Shown piece by piece: positions 8,245 to 15,740 of a stretch of DNA of 40,672 nt. This stretch comes from an uncultured Pseudorhodobacter sp. (lineage in GTDB: Bacteria > Pseudomonadota > Alphaproteobacteria > Rhodobacterales > Rhodobacteraceae), in the NCBI GenBank assembly GCA_945957495.1, contig CAMFLG010000001.1, positions 1 to 40,672 of the forward strand, written 5' to 3'. The notes beneath the pieces were generated by a model. It searched no databases. It was not told where the DNA came from and worked only from the letters and a program-made list of their open reading frames with translations. Numbering within the stretch: the first letter of the stretch is position 1; each line of letters begins with the position of its first letter. Made by a program: the position numbers and the translations under genes.

Positions 8245-8574
8245 TCAGACGCGGGGAGGCGGCGTATCAGACGCAGGGTGGAAGGCAGTCAAAAGGGCTG
8301 CCTGTGGCGGCAGGAAGCGCAGTCGAAGCGCAGACTGTGCGGTCATGACCGACACATCCGATGGCATCACGAACACCGAGCATGATGCGTAAGAGTGGCA
8401 ATTTGCCGGAGTTTGCATCTGCGCTGCGGCTGCAACCACAAAGGTTTGATGCGGCGCTTCATGGGTTTCGGCAACCGGTACCGTCGACAGAACAAGTGTC
8501 AAAATCACCAGAAGGGCTGACAGCAGGCTGCCAACCTTTCGGATAAGACACAAGATCTGGCCGACACCGCGCAT
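8245..8574 (-). CDS. CutF-like (DUF2946-type) small secreted protein
   Basis: A 109-residue protein with an N-terminal hydrophobic export signal (about 14-35), a cysteine pair CHSYASC (Cys59/Cys65) and a proline-rich C-terminus ending DTPPPRV. This layout, with an export signal, a Cys-pair copper site and terminal prolines just before the stop, is that of CutF of Rhodobacter capsulatus, a copper-responsive leader polypeptide that controls translation of the next gene. The next gene (cytochrome c'-like) follows after 55 bases and a hairpin. The ATG at 8574 overlaps the preceding stop by one base; a GTG one codon earlier is also possible. The family call rests on architecture and context rather than recognised sequence identity. 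Confidence 0.65.
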   Translation of the reverse strand: MRGVGQILCLIRKVGSLLSALLVILTLVLSTVPVAETHEAPHQTFVVAAAAQMQTPANCHSYASCSVFVMPSDVSVMTAQSALRLRFLPPQAALLTAFHPASDTPPPRV

Positions 8575-9029
8575 CACATGATCCCATTTTCGCGCTGCAG
8601 TTCACGGACGTATAGGATGATCGACGCGATTTCGCCATCGGTCAGTTTTTGTTCAACGGGCAGCATCGACCCGAACGACCAGTGGTGCTGACGGGCGCCA
8701 TCCCGCACGGCAACAAGGAAAGCCGCATCTCCATGATGCGAGGGCTCGTAAATCTTGTGAACCAGTGGCGGTGCGATCCCATCCTGGCCAGCGGCGTTTG
8801 CCCCGTGGCACGATGCACAAACGGCATCAAAATAGGTCTTTCCAGCTGCGGCCTTAGCAGAGAGCGCTGCTGGCAACCGGACTTCGACCATGGCGTCCCC
8901 CGTCTTCATAGACGTGGTTTCAAGGGTTTGCACCGCCGAGCCAACAGGCGCGAATCGCGAAAAAAGCAAGAACGCAGCCCCCAAACAGGCAACGGCCAAC
9001 AAAATCCGCCATGTTTTCTTGACCTTCAT
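8574..9029 (-). CDS. Monohaem class I cytochrome c, membrane-anchored
   Basis: A 151-residue electron-transfer protein, first gene of the seven-gene minus-strand operon. An N-terminal hydrophobic segment (about 8-24) acts as anchor or signal. The haem site is CASCH (71-75), the distal methionine is probably in GSMLPVEQKLTDGEIASIILYVREL, a typical class I C-terminal helix. The start at 9029 has AGGG upstream; an ATG five codons earlier is an alternative. The 324-base region upstream, shared with the divergent membrane-protein gene, carries a CueR-like palindrome. Confidence 0.87.
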   Translation of the reverse strand: MKVKKTWRILLAVACLGAAFLLFSRFAPVGSAVQTLETTSMKTGDAMVEVRLPAALSAKAAAGKTYFDAVCASCHGANAAGQDGIAPPLVHKIYEPSHHGDAAFLVAVRDGARQHHWSFGSMLPVEQKLTDGEIASIILYVRELQRENGIM

Positions 9030-9192
9030 GCCTGCCCTGCCCATTCCGGGTCTTGCTTTTTGTATATTAGAGAAACTTGCGTGCCGAGAATGGCACTGTC
9101 AAACAGTCAATCACCAAGACGGAGCGCATAGAAGTGCACGACCCCGAGCCCGGTATCGCTGATTCTTACGCTCAACTCAGAAGAGGGGTGCC

Positions 9193-9212
9193 ACCTTCCA
9201 GCGCTGGAACCT
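9193..9212. promoter_or_regulatory. CueR-like palindrome in the divergent region 9030-9368
   Basis: ACCTTCC-AGCGCT-GGAACCT closely matches the dyads at the copA and copZ promoters. Reading minus, TTGAGG (9210-9215) is a fair -35 with a 19-base spacer but CACCCC is a poor -10. Reading plus, the -35 is poor. It may act on the cytochrome operon, on the divergent gene, or on both. The rest of the 324-base gap shows no gene; an upstream extension of the 9369 reading frame to 9222 overlaps this region but has no ribosome site. Confidence 0.55.
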
Positions 9213-9368
9213 CAAGCAGATTTGGTTGAACTTTTTGTGATCCTTCTGCTGCCCGGCATTCCTGTCAACCCGGAACAACTTCACGCAAGAGGTGATCAGA
9301 GTTATTTGAGATCGGCAGAGATAATCAGACAATTTCCGGGCAACGACCCAAAGGGGAGCTCAGTCGAA

Positions 9369-9872
9369 ATGTACCTTCAAAGTCGCAGCCCATACGAATT
9401 TGATCTGCTGCTGCTGGCGTTCCCGATGCACTTCACTTGGGAAATTTTGCAGGCACCACTCTTTAGAAGCATGCAGGAGGTCACCCACATGGTTGGCATC
9501 AGAACATGTCTTCAGGCCACATTGGGCGACATGGCGATCATGCTTTTCGCCTACTGGTTGACAGCCTTGGTGGCAAGAAGCCGCCATTGGGTTGCCCGGC
9601 CAAGTCGCAGTACCATTGCAACGTGGCTTCTTAGCGGTCTTGCCATAACCATCGCCCTTGAATTCTATGGTACCGAGATCACTCACAGATGGACTTACAG
9701 CGCATCAATGTGGCGACTGCCGCTGGCCGGAACGGGCATTGCACCCGTGATGCAGTGGATCCCACTCCCCCTGCTGGTGCTATGGTACCTGCGCCGCTTG
9801 TCGGCAGCAGCGGATTGTTCTGAGGCGCCTTCATCAAACTTGGCCGGTCGGCAATCGAACGACAGCGCTTAG
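9369..9872 (+). CDS. Unknown four-helix membrane protein
   Basis: A 167-residue protein, not recognised beyond being an integral membrane protein. Hydrophobic segments lie near residues 11-28, 47-67, 82-100 and 117-139. Conserved-looking motifs are FPMHFTWEILQAPLF, EFYGTEITHRWTYSASMW and GTGIAPVMQWIPLPLLVLWYLRR; the membrane-facing His, Met, Trp and Tyr could bind metal or lipid. AAGGGG lies about 13 bases before the chosen ATG. It is divergent from the cytochrome operon, with a CueR-like palindrome between them, and its 3' end overlaps the convergent TCS1 kinase by 39 bases. Copper induction is plausible. Confidence 0.7.
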   Translation: MYLQSRSPYEFDLLLLAFPMHFTWEILQAPLFRSMQEVTHMVGIRTCLQATLGDMAIMLFAYWLTALVARSRHWVARPSRSTIATWLLSGLAITIALEFYGTEITHRWTYSASMWRLPLAGTGIAPVMQWIPLPLLVLWYLRRLSAAADCSEAPSSNLAGRQSNDSA

Positions 9873-11237
9873 CCCGCCGCCAGTCCGGTTGCGCAGTTGG
9901 ATAGTGCCGCCATGAGCCTGAATGATGGTTCTGGCGATGGCCAGACCAAGACCAACCCCCCCTGTGTCGCGATTGCGGGACCCTTCCAGCCGCACGAAGG
10001 GTTCAAATACCGCCTCCAACTGATCCTCGGGCAAGCCCGGACCCTTGTCTGACACCATGATCACTGTGATCCCCGGTTCCTGCATCAGGCTGACCTCCGC
10101 GACGCCACCGTAGCGCACCGCGTTGTCGATCAGATTGCGCAGTGCGCGGTTGAGCGCATGGGGGCGCACCATCGTAGGCACCGGCAGTGAAAGGGCAAGG
10201 GACGCGCGGTCGCCACCCACGTCTCTAACAAGTTCACCCAGCATGGCAGCAAGATCAACCATGGCTGCGGGTTCCGTCTTGGCGACTCCCCTCGCAAACT
10301 CCAGCGTTGCTTCAACCATGGCCTGCATTTCCTCGACCAGCGTTTTCAGACGGACGCTATCCTCGGTCTCGTCCAGCATCTCGATCCGAAGGCGCATGGC
10401 GGTCAGTGGCGAGCGCAGATCATGGCTGAGTGCCGCAAGCATATGAGTGCGTTCGGCCACAAAGCGGGTCAAACGGTCTTGCATGCGGTTGAAGGCCTGT
10501 GTGGTATCGCGCACCTCTGATGGGCCGGTCAACGGCAGCGGGTTTGCATCCAGTCCGCGCCCCAGCCGGTCTGCTCCTACCGCCAGTGCGCTCATCGGGC
10601 CCACGATCCGACGCGCCGTTACCCAAGCCACCAAAGCAACGGCCACTACCATCAGGAGCAGCGGCAACAAGGCTTGAGGCGACAGTTGCAGGCCAGGCCG
10701 GATGAACATTGTGCGCACATTCAACCAATCTCCTTTGGCCAGTCGGATCGAAAGGGTCAATTCGACAGGCTCGGCATGGGCCGCCATCATCGCCTCATGC
10801 ATGGGCCTCATGGCCGCAGGTACACCGTCTGGTATGGCGAGAGGGTTCATGGCACGCGCATGGATATCCGCCAGAATTTCTCGGTTTGGTTGGCCGAGGA
10901 TCTCCCTGATCTGATCGAGAAAAGGTGCGGCGTCCGCACTGTTGTGCATTGCCTTTGGGCCGGAGCCCACTTCGAACCGTACAAGCGGCGAATTCGCCGA
11001 TCTAAGGATTTCTGGTCGGAGATCGGTGGGCGCATCGTCAAGCAGAAGAGCCACGTTTGCCGCCCGCCCTGCTGCCTCCAACCCAAGTGCTGCGCGAACT
11101 GCGCGGTTGCGTTCGTCGGTCAGCAGAATCAAACCAAGGCCCTGCGTCATGGCAAGCGCCAGCAGCAGCATGGCAAGCAATTGGCCCCCCACGGACTGGG
11201 GCATCAGCCGATAAAGAAAGTTGCGAAGCAAAATCAC
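9834..11237 (-). CDS. TCS1 sensor histidine kinase (EnvZ-type)
   Basis: A 467-residue membrane kinase: TM1 about 17-39, periplasmic sensor 40-188, TM2 189-208, HAMP 209-261, phospho-acceptor His272 in ALSHDLRSPLTA, N-box NLIDNAVRYGG (368-378), G1 DKGPGLP, G2 GVGLGLAIA. The periplasmic domain has a Met/His cluster MRPMHEAMMAAH (143-154) that could bind copper or silver. The start is GTG at 11237, overlapping the regulator's TGA stop (GTGA) with AGGAG six bases ahead. The longer reading frame to 11282 is rejected. Its partner is the response regulator immediately upstream. The signal is inferred, not shown. Confidence 0.93.
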   Translation of the reverse strand: MILLRNFLYRLMPQSVGGQLLAMLLLALAMTQGLGLILLTDERNRAVRAALGLEAAGRAANVALLLDDAPTDLRPEILRSANSPLVRFEVGSGPKAMHNSADAAPFLDQIREILGQPNREILADIHARAMNPLAIPDGVPAAMRPMHEAMMAAHAEPVELTLSIRLAKGDWLNVRTMFIRPGLQLSPQALLPLLLMVVAVALVAWVTARRIVGPMSALAVGADRLGRGLDANPLPLTGPSEVRDTTQAFNRMQDRLTRFVAERTHMLAALSHDLRSPLTAMRLRIEMLDETEDSVRLKTLVEEMQAMVEATLEFARGVAKTEPAAMVDLAAMLGELVRDVGGDRASLALSLPVPTMVRPHALNRALRNLIDNAVRYGGVAEVSLMQEPGITVIMVSDKGPGLPEDQLEAVFEPFVRLEGSRNRDTGGVGLGLAIARTIIQAHGGTIQLRNRTGGGLSAVVRLPTGQV

Positions 11238-11959
11238 GGCAACTCCTTCACATCGGCGGCAAGGCTGTAGCCGCCGCCCCATACCGTGGCGATAAGTGCG
11301 GGTTTTGCCGGATCGGCCTCAATCTTGCGGCGCAAGCGGCTGATCTGATTGTCGATTGTGCGATCAAAGACCTGCGCCGCCCGGCCCGAGGTCAGATCAA
11401 GCAACTGCTCGCGGCTCAACACAAAGCGTGGTCGTTCCAGAAACACAGTCAACAGGCGGAACTCGGCGGTGGTCAAAGCGACATCTTCACCATCGGCATC
11501 GGTTAGGGTTCGGCGATCCGGGTCCAGCACCCAACGGTCGAACGCCAACCGATGGCCGGCAAGGCCGCCACCAGTCACCTCGGGCCGATCCGACCGGCGC
11601 AGGATCGCTTTGATCCGCGCCAGCAGTTCGCGCGGGTTGAAGGGCTTGGGCAAATAGTCATCGGCCCCGACCTCAAGCCCGACGATGCGGTCGGTTTCAT
11701 CGCCAAGGGCTGTCAGCATCAGGATCGGCATGTTGCCAGTAGCCCGCAACCGCCGACAGACCGAGAGCCCGTCCTCGCCAGGCATCATCACATCCAGCAC
11801 GATCAGATCGAATTGACCGACCTTCAGCGCCGCATCCATAGCCACGGCATTCGCGGCAGATGTCGCGCGCATGCCATTCTTCTCCAGATACCTGACCAGC
11901 GCATCGCGGATTTCGCGGTGGTCATCAACGATCAGGATATGAGGTGGGCTGCTTGACAT
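11234..11959 (-). CDS. TCS1 response regulator (OmpR family)
   Basis: A 241-residue transcription factor. The receiver has acidic pocket DD (12-13), phospho-Asp56 in LIVLDVMMPGEDG, Thr83 and Lys105 in LPKPF. The C-terminal winged helix includes LTTAEFRLLTVFL, LSREQLLDL and DRTIDNQISRLRRKIE. The ATG at 11959 follows AGGAG; the 48-codon upstream extension lacks support. It is divergent from the methionine-rich EF-hand gene, and the 180-base gap holds a repeated GTCGCAA motif that is a likely binding site, implying that it regulates both itself and the EF-hand operon. Confidence 0.93.
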   Translation of the reverse strand: MSSSPPHILIVDDHREIRDALVRYLEKNGMRATSAANAVAMDAALKVGQFDLIVLDVMMPGEDGLSVCRRLRATGNMPILMLTALGDETDRIVGLEVGADDYLPKPFNPRELLARIKAILRRSDRPEVTGGGLAGHRLAFDRWVLDPDRRTLTDADGEDVALTTAEFRLLTVFLERPRFVLSREQLLDLTSGRAAQVFDRTIDNQISRLRRKIEADPAKPALIATVWGGGYSLAADVKELP

Positions 11960-12012
11960 GATTTCTCCTGACCTAGACTCTAACCGATCGCGTCGCCCTC
12001 GCGCTTGGGCAT

Positions 12013-12049
12013 TTGTCGCAAACCGTCGCAAGACCCGCCCTTGCGACAA
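12013..12049. promoter_or_regulatory. Probable TCS1 operator (phased GTCGCAA repeats)
   Basis: GTCGCAA occurs at 12015-12021 and again exactly 10 bases later at 12025-12031; its inverse TTGCGAC is at 12041-12047. Outer copies extend to TTGTCGCAA (12013-12021) and TTGCGACAA (12041-12049). One-helical-turn tandem repeats are what OmpR-family dimers bind. The site is centrally placed between the TCS1 regulator and the EF-hand gene. Confidence 0.6.
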
Positions 12050-12139
12050 TTTGATACAAAAGACCTGTTCGGCTGACAAACCTGTGGGACATCTGCCCCC
12101 CAAGTTGGCTTCATCGCAATTCCGATCAGGAGAGTCAGA

Positions 12140-12667
12140 ATGAAACGTTCAACCAAATTCGTCCTTGCCGCCGTTGCAGCCCTTGGTGTTGCCGCCGTTG
12201 CTGTGCCTGTGATCGCGCAGCAGGCGCAGATGCAGCATGGCGGAATGATGGGCGACGGCATGGGTATGATGGGCGGCCACGACGAGATGATGGGTGGCGG
12301 TATGATGGGTGGCGGCATGGGGATGATGGGCATGATGGGTGGTGCCCAAAGCTATGCCATGGCGACCTTTGATACCAACAAGGACGGCACCCTCAGCCCC
12401 GACGAAATGACGGCCGGGATCAAGGCCGAGCTCACGAAATACGACACTGATGCAAACGGCTCGTTGTCACTCGAAGAGTTCGCCGTGATGCATGCAGCCC
12501 ATACGCGGCCGATGACCGTGCGCGCCTTCCAGATGCATGACGCCGACGGCGACGCCCAGGTGACCGAAGCCGAGATGTCGGCGATGGCTGCGATGATGCA
12601 GGACCACATGGGTGGCCAGCAAGACGGTATGCCGGGCATGGGCAAGGGCATGATGGACAACAACTGA
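12140..12667 (+). CDS. Exported methionine-rich EF-hand protein
   Basis: A 175-residue protein with a signal peptide cleaved near IAQQA (about 26). Residues 31-68 are an extreme Met/Gly/His tract with many MM pairs, resembling copper- or silver-binding Met-rich segments. It is followed by three EF-hand-like loops: DTNKDGTLSPDE (78-89), DTDANGSLSLEE (102-113) and DADGDAQVTEAE (134-145). A second Met/His-rich tail closes it. AGGAG precedes the ATG. The pairing of calcium-type loops with a copper-type Met tract suggests a periplasmic metal buffer. It is divergent from TCS1 and leads a run with the 38-residue peptide and DUF302 gene. The function is inferred from composition. Confidence 0.85.
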   Translation: MKRSTKFVLAAVAALGVAAVAVPVIAQQAQMQHGGMMGDGMGMMGGHDEMMGGGMMGGGMGMMGMMGGAQSYAMATFDTNKDGTLSPDEMTAGIKAELTKYDTDANGSLSLEEFAVMHAAHTRPMTVRAFQMHDADGDAQVTEAEMSAMAAMMQDHMGGQQDGMPGMGKGMMDNN

Positions 12668-12739
12668 GACCAAAGCGGCCCCCGGCATCTGGCCGCAACA
12701 GGTTTCGGGGGCTGCACCATCACAGGATAGGAGGCTGCG

Positions 12740-12856
12740 ATGATGAACGGATACAACATGGGTTGGGGCATGGGTTTTGGCTGGCTTTGGATGACCGTCG
12801 TTCTGGTTGTGGTAAGTTTGGCTATCACCGCCATGATCAAATATCTGCGCAAGTGA
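12740..12856 (+). CDS. 38-residue Met/Trp-rich membrane peptide
   Basis: Short gene with an ideal AGGAGG ribosome site four bases before the start codon (ATG ATG). The peptide begins MMNGYNMGWGMGFGWLWM, continues as one hydrophobic helix (about 15-33) and ends KYLRK. A Met/Trp-rich outer face next to a single transmembrane helix fits a small copper-associated membrane peptide. It lies 72 bases after the EF-hand gene and 19 bases before the DUF302 gene, so all three are probably one transcript. No named family recognised. Confidence 0.7.
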   Translation: MMNGYNMGWGMGFGWLWMTVVLVVVSLAITAMIKYLRK

Positions 12857-12875
12857 CCGGACAGGAAAAATCGCG

Positions 12876-13262
12876 ATGAGTTACACCTTCAACCGTCTGC
12901 TGACCGGGGTCAGCTTTGCCGAGGCCGACTTGCGCACCCGTAAGGCGTTGGGCGAAAGCGGCTTTGGCATTTTGACCGAAATCGATGTCGCCGCGACCAT
13001 GAAGAAAAAGCTGGATGTCGATATGACGCCCTATCTGATCCTTGGGGCATGCAACCCCAAAATGGCCTACCAAGCCATCGGGATCGAGCCGCGCGTCGGA
13101 GCGATGTTGCCATGCAATGTGATCCTGCGGGCGGTTGACGGCGGGGTAGAGGTCAGCGCGATTGACCCGGTCGCCTCAATGCAGGCCATCGACAATCCTG
13201 CCCTCCACGCCGTGGCGGGACAAGTGCGCGACCTTCTGGCGAAGGTGGTTGCTGCGATTTGA
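12876..13262 (+). CDS. DUF302 family protein
   Basis: A 128-residue cytoplasmic protein with the DUF302 signature: an N-terminal FAEADLRTRKALGESGFGILTEIDV segment, then YLILGACNPKMAYQAI, MLPCNVILR and SAIDP. Cysteines 59 and 80 lie in conserved positions. The function of the family is unknown; members are often found with metal- or sulfur-stress genes. It ends the EF-hand/peptide run and lies 28 bases before the CueR-type promoter of the second copper ATPase. Confidence 0.88.
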   Translation: MSYTFNRLLTGVSFAEADLRTRKALGESGFGILTEIDVAATMKKKLDVDMTPYLILGACNPKMAYQAIGIEPRVGAMLPCNVILRAVDGGVEVSAIDPVASMQAIDNPALHAVAGQVRDLLAKVVAAI

Positions 13263-13290
13263 TGAGCTGGTTCCTGCACGCGAAAACGGC

Positions 13291-13321
13291 TTGACCTTCC
13301 AGGACGGTAAGGGGGCAAACT
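13291..13321 (+). promoter_or_regulatory. CueR-like promoter of the second copper ATPase
   Basis: TTGACC (13291-13296), a 19-base spacer and CAAACT (13316-13321). The left half-site ACCTTCC is perfect, the right half (GGTAAGG) is degenerate. Spacing and the left arm equal those of the copA and copZ promoters, so the same CueR could act here, perhaps more weakly. Confidence 0.65.
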
Positions 13322-13367
13322 GCTAAAACACGTTCATGCGTTTCCGTTGCCGCCAAAGGAGCAGACT

Positions 13368-15740
13368 ATGTCCCCTTCCACCCCTCACGCGGCTCATGAC
13401 CATCCGACGTCCATGATGGCTTTAGATATTACGGCGGAACCCAAGGAGAACGGGCCGACGGCCATTGACCCAGTCTGCGGCATGACGGTCACGCTGAAGG
13501 CCGACACGCGGGTCGAACCTTATGGAGATCAGAAATTTCACTTCTGTTCCGAAAAATGCCAGACGAAATTCAAGGGCGACCCGTGGTTCTATGCATCTGG
13601 CAACGCGTCCAAGCGCGGCAAGGTGGTAGCCGTGGGGACGCAATACACCTGCCCGATGCATCCGCAGATTATCCGCGACGCGCCGGGGTCTTGCCCGCTC
13701 TGCGGCATGGCGCTGGAGCCGATCCTACCCTCGGACGCGCCCAGTGAAGAATTGACCGACTTTACCCGGCGCATGTGGATCAGCGCCGCCGCTGCTGTGC
13801 CACTGATTGTACTCACCATGGGACCGCTGATCGGCCTGCCTGCTCGCGACTGGGTCGGGCATCAGAATGCGATGTATCTGGAGTTTGCTCTGGCCACACC
13901 AATCATCCTTTGGGCGGCCCTGCCGTTTTTCCAACGCGGCTGGGACTCGATCCTGAACCGGTCGCCCAACATGTGGACGTTGATTTCGTTGGGCGTGCTT
14001 GCGGCCTACGGCTATTCGCTGTTGGCGACGTTTCTGCCAGGGGTATTTCCAGAACAATACCGCATGGGCGGAATGGTCGGCACCTATTATGAGGCGGCGG
14101 TGGTGATCGTGGCGCTGGTTTTTGTGGGCCAAGTGCTGGAACTACGGGCGCGCGAACGCACGGGGGATGCGATCCGTGCCCTGCTGGACCTGGCCCCGAA
14201 GACCGCGCGGCGCATCCTGCCCGATGGCACCGAATACGACGCACCTTTGGAAAACATCATGGCAGGCGACCAACTGCGAGTACGCCCTGGCGACGCAGTG
14301 CCGGTGGATGGCGTTGTGGTGTTCGGCACCTCTTCCTTGGACGAAAGCATGCTGACCGGCGAGTCTATGCCGGTCGAAAAAGGGTACGGCGACAAGGTGA
14401 CCGGGGCCACGATCAACAAGAACGGTTCCTTGATAATCGAGGCCGAAAAGGTTGGCGCGGATAGCGTGCTGGCGCAGATTGTCGCAATGGTCTCGGGTGC
14501 CCGAAGGTCTCGTGCGCCCATTCAAGGTTTGGCAGACCGGGTGTCGGCGATCTTTGTTCCGATGGTTGTGGTCATTGCCGTTGCAGCCTTTGTGGCATGG
14601 ATGGCATTTGGCCCCGCACCTGCCATGGTTTTCGCCTTCGCTTCGGCAGTGTCGGTGCTGATCATCGCGTGCCCCTGCGCGCTTGGTCTAGCCACCCCGA
14701 TCTCGATCACCACCGCCGCCGGGCGCGGGGCGCAAGCTGGTGTGCTGATCAAGGACGCCGAGGCGTTGGAACGGATGGCGGGCGTCGATACCTTGATCGT
14801 GGACAAGACCGGGACGTTGACGCTTGGCAGGCCAACGCTGACCGATACGGTGGCGTTGGGGGCGGTGACTGAGGCCGACATTCTGGCTTTTGCCGCCGCG
14901 TTGGAGCGTGGCTCGGAACACCCGCTTGCCGAGGCCATCGTGGACGGAGCGGCTTCAAAAGCCGTGCGCAAGCTGGACGCCACGGAATTCGAGGCGGTAA
15001 CCGGCAAGGGCGTGAAAGGGATAGTTGAGGGGCGCAAGGCCGCACTCGGCAATGCCGCGATGATGCAGGAACTGGGGCTGGACACGGCGAGCGTTGAAGC
15101 GCGGGCCGATGCCCTACGCACCTCTGGCAAGACTGCGATGTTTATCGCTATCGACGGCGCTTTGGCCGGGATTGTGGCTGTGGCCGATCCGATCAAGGAC
15201 AGCACTATTCCCGCGATCGCAGCCCTGCATGCGCTGGGTCTGCGGGTGATCATGGCAACGGGCGACAATGAGCGCACCGCAAAAGCCGTTGCCGCCAAGC
15301 TGGGCATTGATGAGGTGCGCGCCGGTGTGCTGCCCGAAGACAAGAAGGCGCTGATCGACGAATTGAGGGCGCAGGGGCGCAAGATCGCAATGGCAGGTGA
15401 CGGGGTGAACGACGCACCCGCCCTTGCCGCCGCCGATGTCGGGATCGCGATGGGCACAGGCGCCGATGTGGCCATGGAAAGCGCAGGGATCACGCTGCTC
15501 GGCGGTGATCTGATGGGCATCGTGCGGGCGCGCAAACTGGCCAAGGCAACGCTGCGCAACATCAAGCAGAACCTGTTCTTTGCCTTTGCCTACAACGCGG
15601 CAGGCATCCCGATTGCCGCGGGGGTGCTGTATCCGCTGACCGGAACCCTTCTGTCGCCAATGATTGCAGCGGCAGCGATGAGCCTGTCGTCGGTCTCTGT
15701 TATCACCAACGCCTTGCGACTGCGGCGCGTTGTGCTGTGA
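13368..15740 (+). CDS. Copper P1B-type ATPase with YHS and heavy-metal-binding N-terminal domains
   Basis: A 790-residue inner-membrane cation pump. Instead of HMA domains it has a His-rich start, a YHS domain (DPVCGMTV...FHFCSEKC, about 33-71) and a YxCPMHP heavy-metal-binding domain ending CPLCGM (92-118). The core has IIACPCALGLATP, DKTGTLT, SEHPLAEA and GDGVNDAPALAAADVGIA. This N-terminal pair is known in copper/silver ATPases of resistance islands. AAAGGAG sits upstream of the chosen ATG; a TTG seven codons earlier is rejected. The last bases overlap the start of the DsbA-like gene (GTGA). Copper or silver export is most likely. Confidence 0.93.
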   Translation: MSPSTPHAAHDHPTSMMALDITAEPKENGPTAIDPVCGMTVTLKADTRVEPYGDQKFHFCSEKCQTKFKGDPWFYASGNASKRGKVVAVGTQYTCPMHPQIIRDAPGSCPLCGMALEPILPSDAPSEELTDFTRRMWISAAAAVPLIVLTMGPLIGLPARDWVGHQNAMYLEFALATPIILWAALPFFQRGWDSILNRSPNMWTLISLGVLAAYGYSLLATFLPGVFPEQYRMGGMVGTYYEAAVVIVALVFVGQVLELRARERTGDAIRALLDLAPKTARRILPDGTEYDAPLENIMAGDQLRVRPGDAVPVDGVVVFGTSSLDESMLTGESMPVEKGYGDKVTGATINKNGSLIIEAEKVGADSVLAQIVAMVSGARRSRAPIQGLADRVSAIFVPMVVVIAVAAFVAWMAFGPAPAMVFAFASAVSVLIIACPCALGLATPISITTAAGRGAQAGVLIKDAEALERMAGVDTLIVDKTGTLTLGRPTLTDTVALGAVTEADILAFAAALERGSEHPLAEAIVDGAASKAVRKLDATEFEAVTGKGVKGIVEGRKAALGNAAMMQELGLDTASVEARADALRTSGKTAMFIAIDGALAGIVAVADPIKDSTIPAIAALHALGLRVIMATGDNERTAKAVAAKLGIDEVRAGVLPEDKKALIDELRAQGRKIAMAGDGVNDAPALAAADVGIAMGTGADVAMESAGITLLGGDLMGIVRARKLAKATLRNIKQNLFFAFAYNAAGIPIAAGVLYPLTGTLLSPMIAAAAMSLSSVSVITNALRLRRVVL

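Noticed and set aside
9222..9368. N-terminal extension of the 4-TM membrane protein
   Set aside because: No ribosome site at 9222, and it would start inside the putative CueR-regulated region.
11960..12103. N-terminal extension of the TCS1 regulator
   Set aside because: The receiver domain and a good ribosome site begin at 11959; the extension covers the operator region.
12149..12349. Short His-rich minus-strand frame (HHAHHPHAATHH type)
   Set aside because: Antisense image of the Met-rich tract of the EF-hand protein, not a histidine-rich metal protein.
14522..15565. 347-codon minus-strand frame opposite the second copper ATPase
   Set aside because: Ser/Ala-rich mirror of ATPase codons with no recognisable motif.
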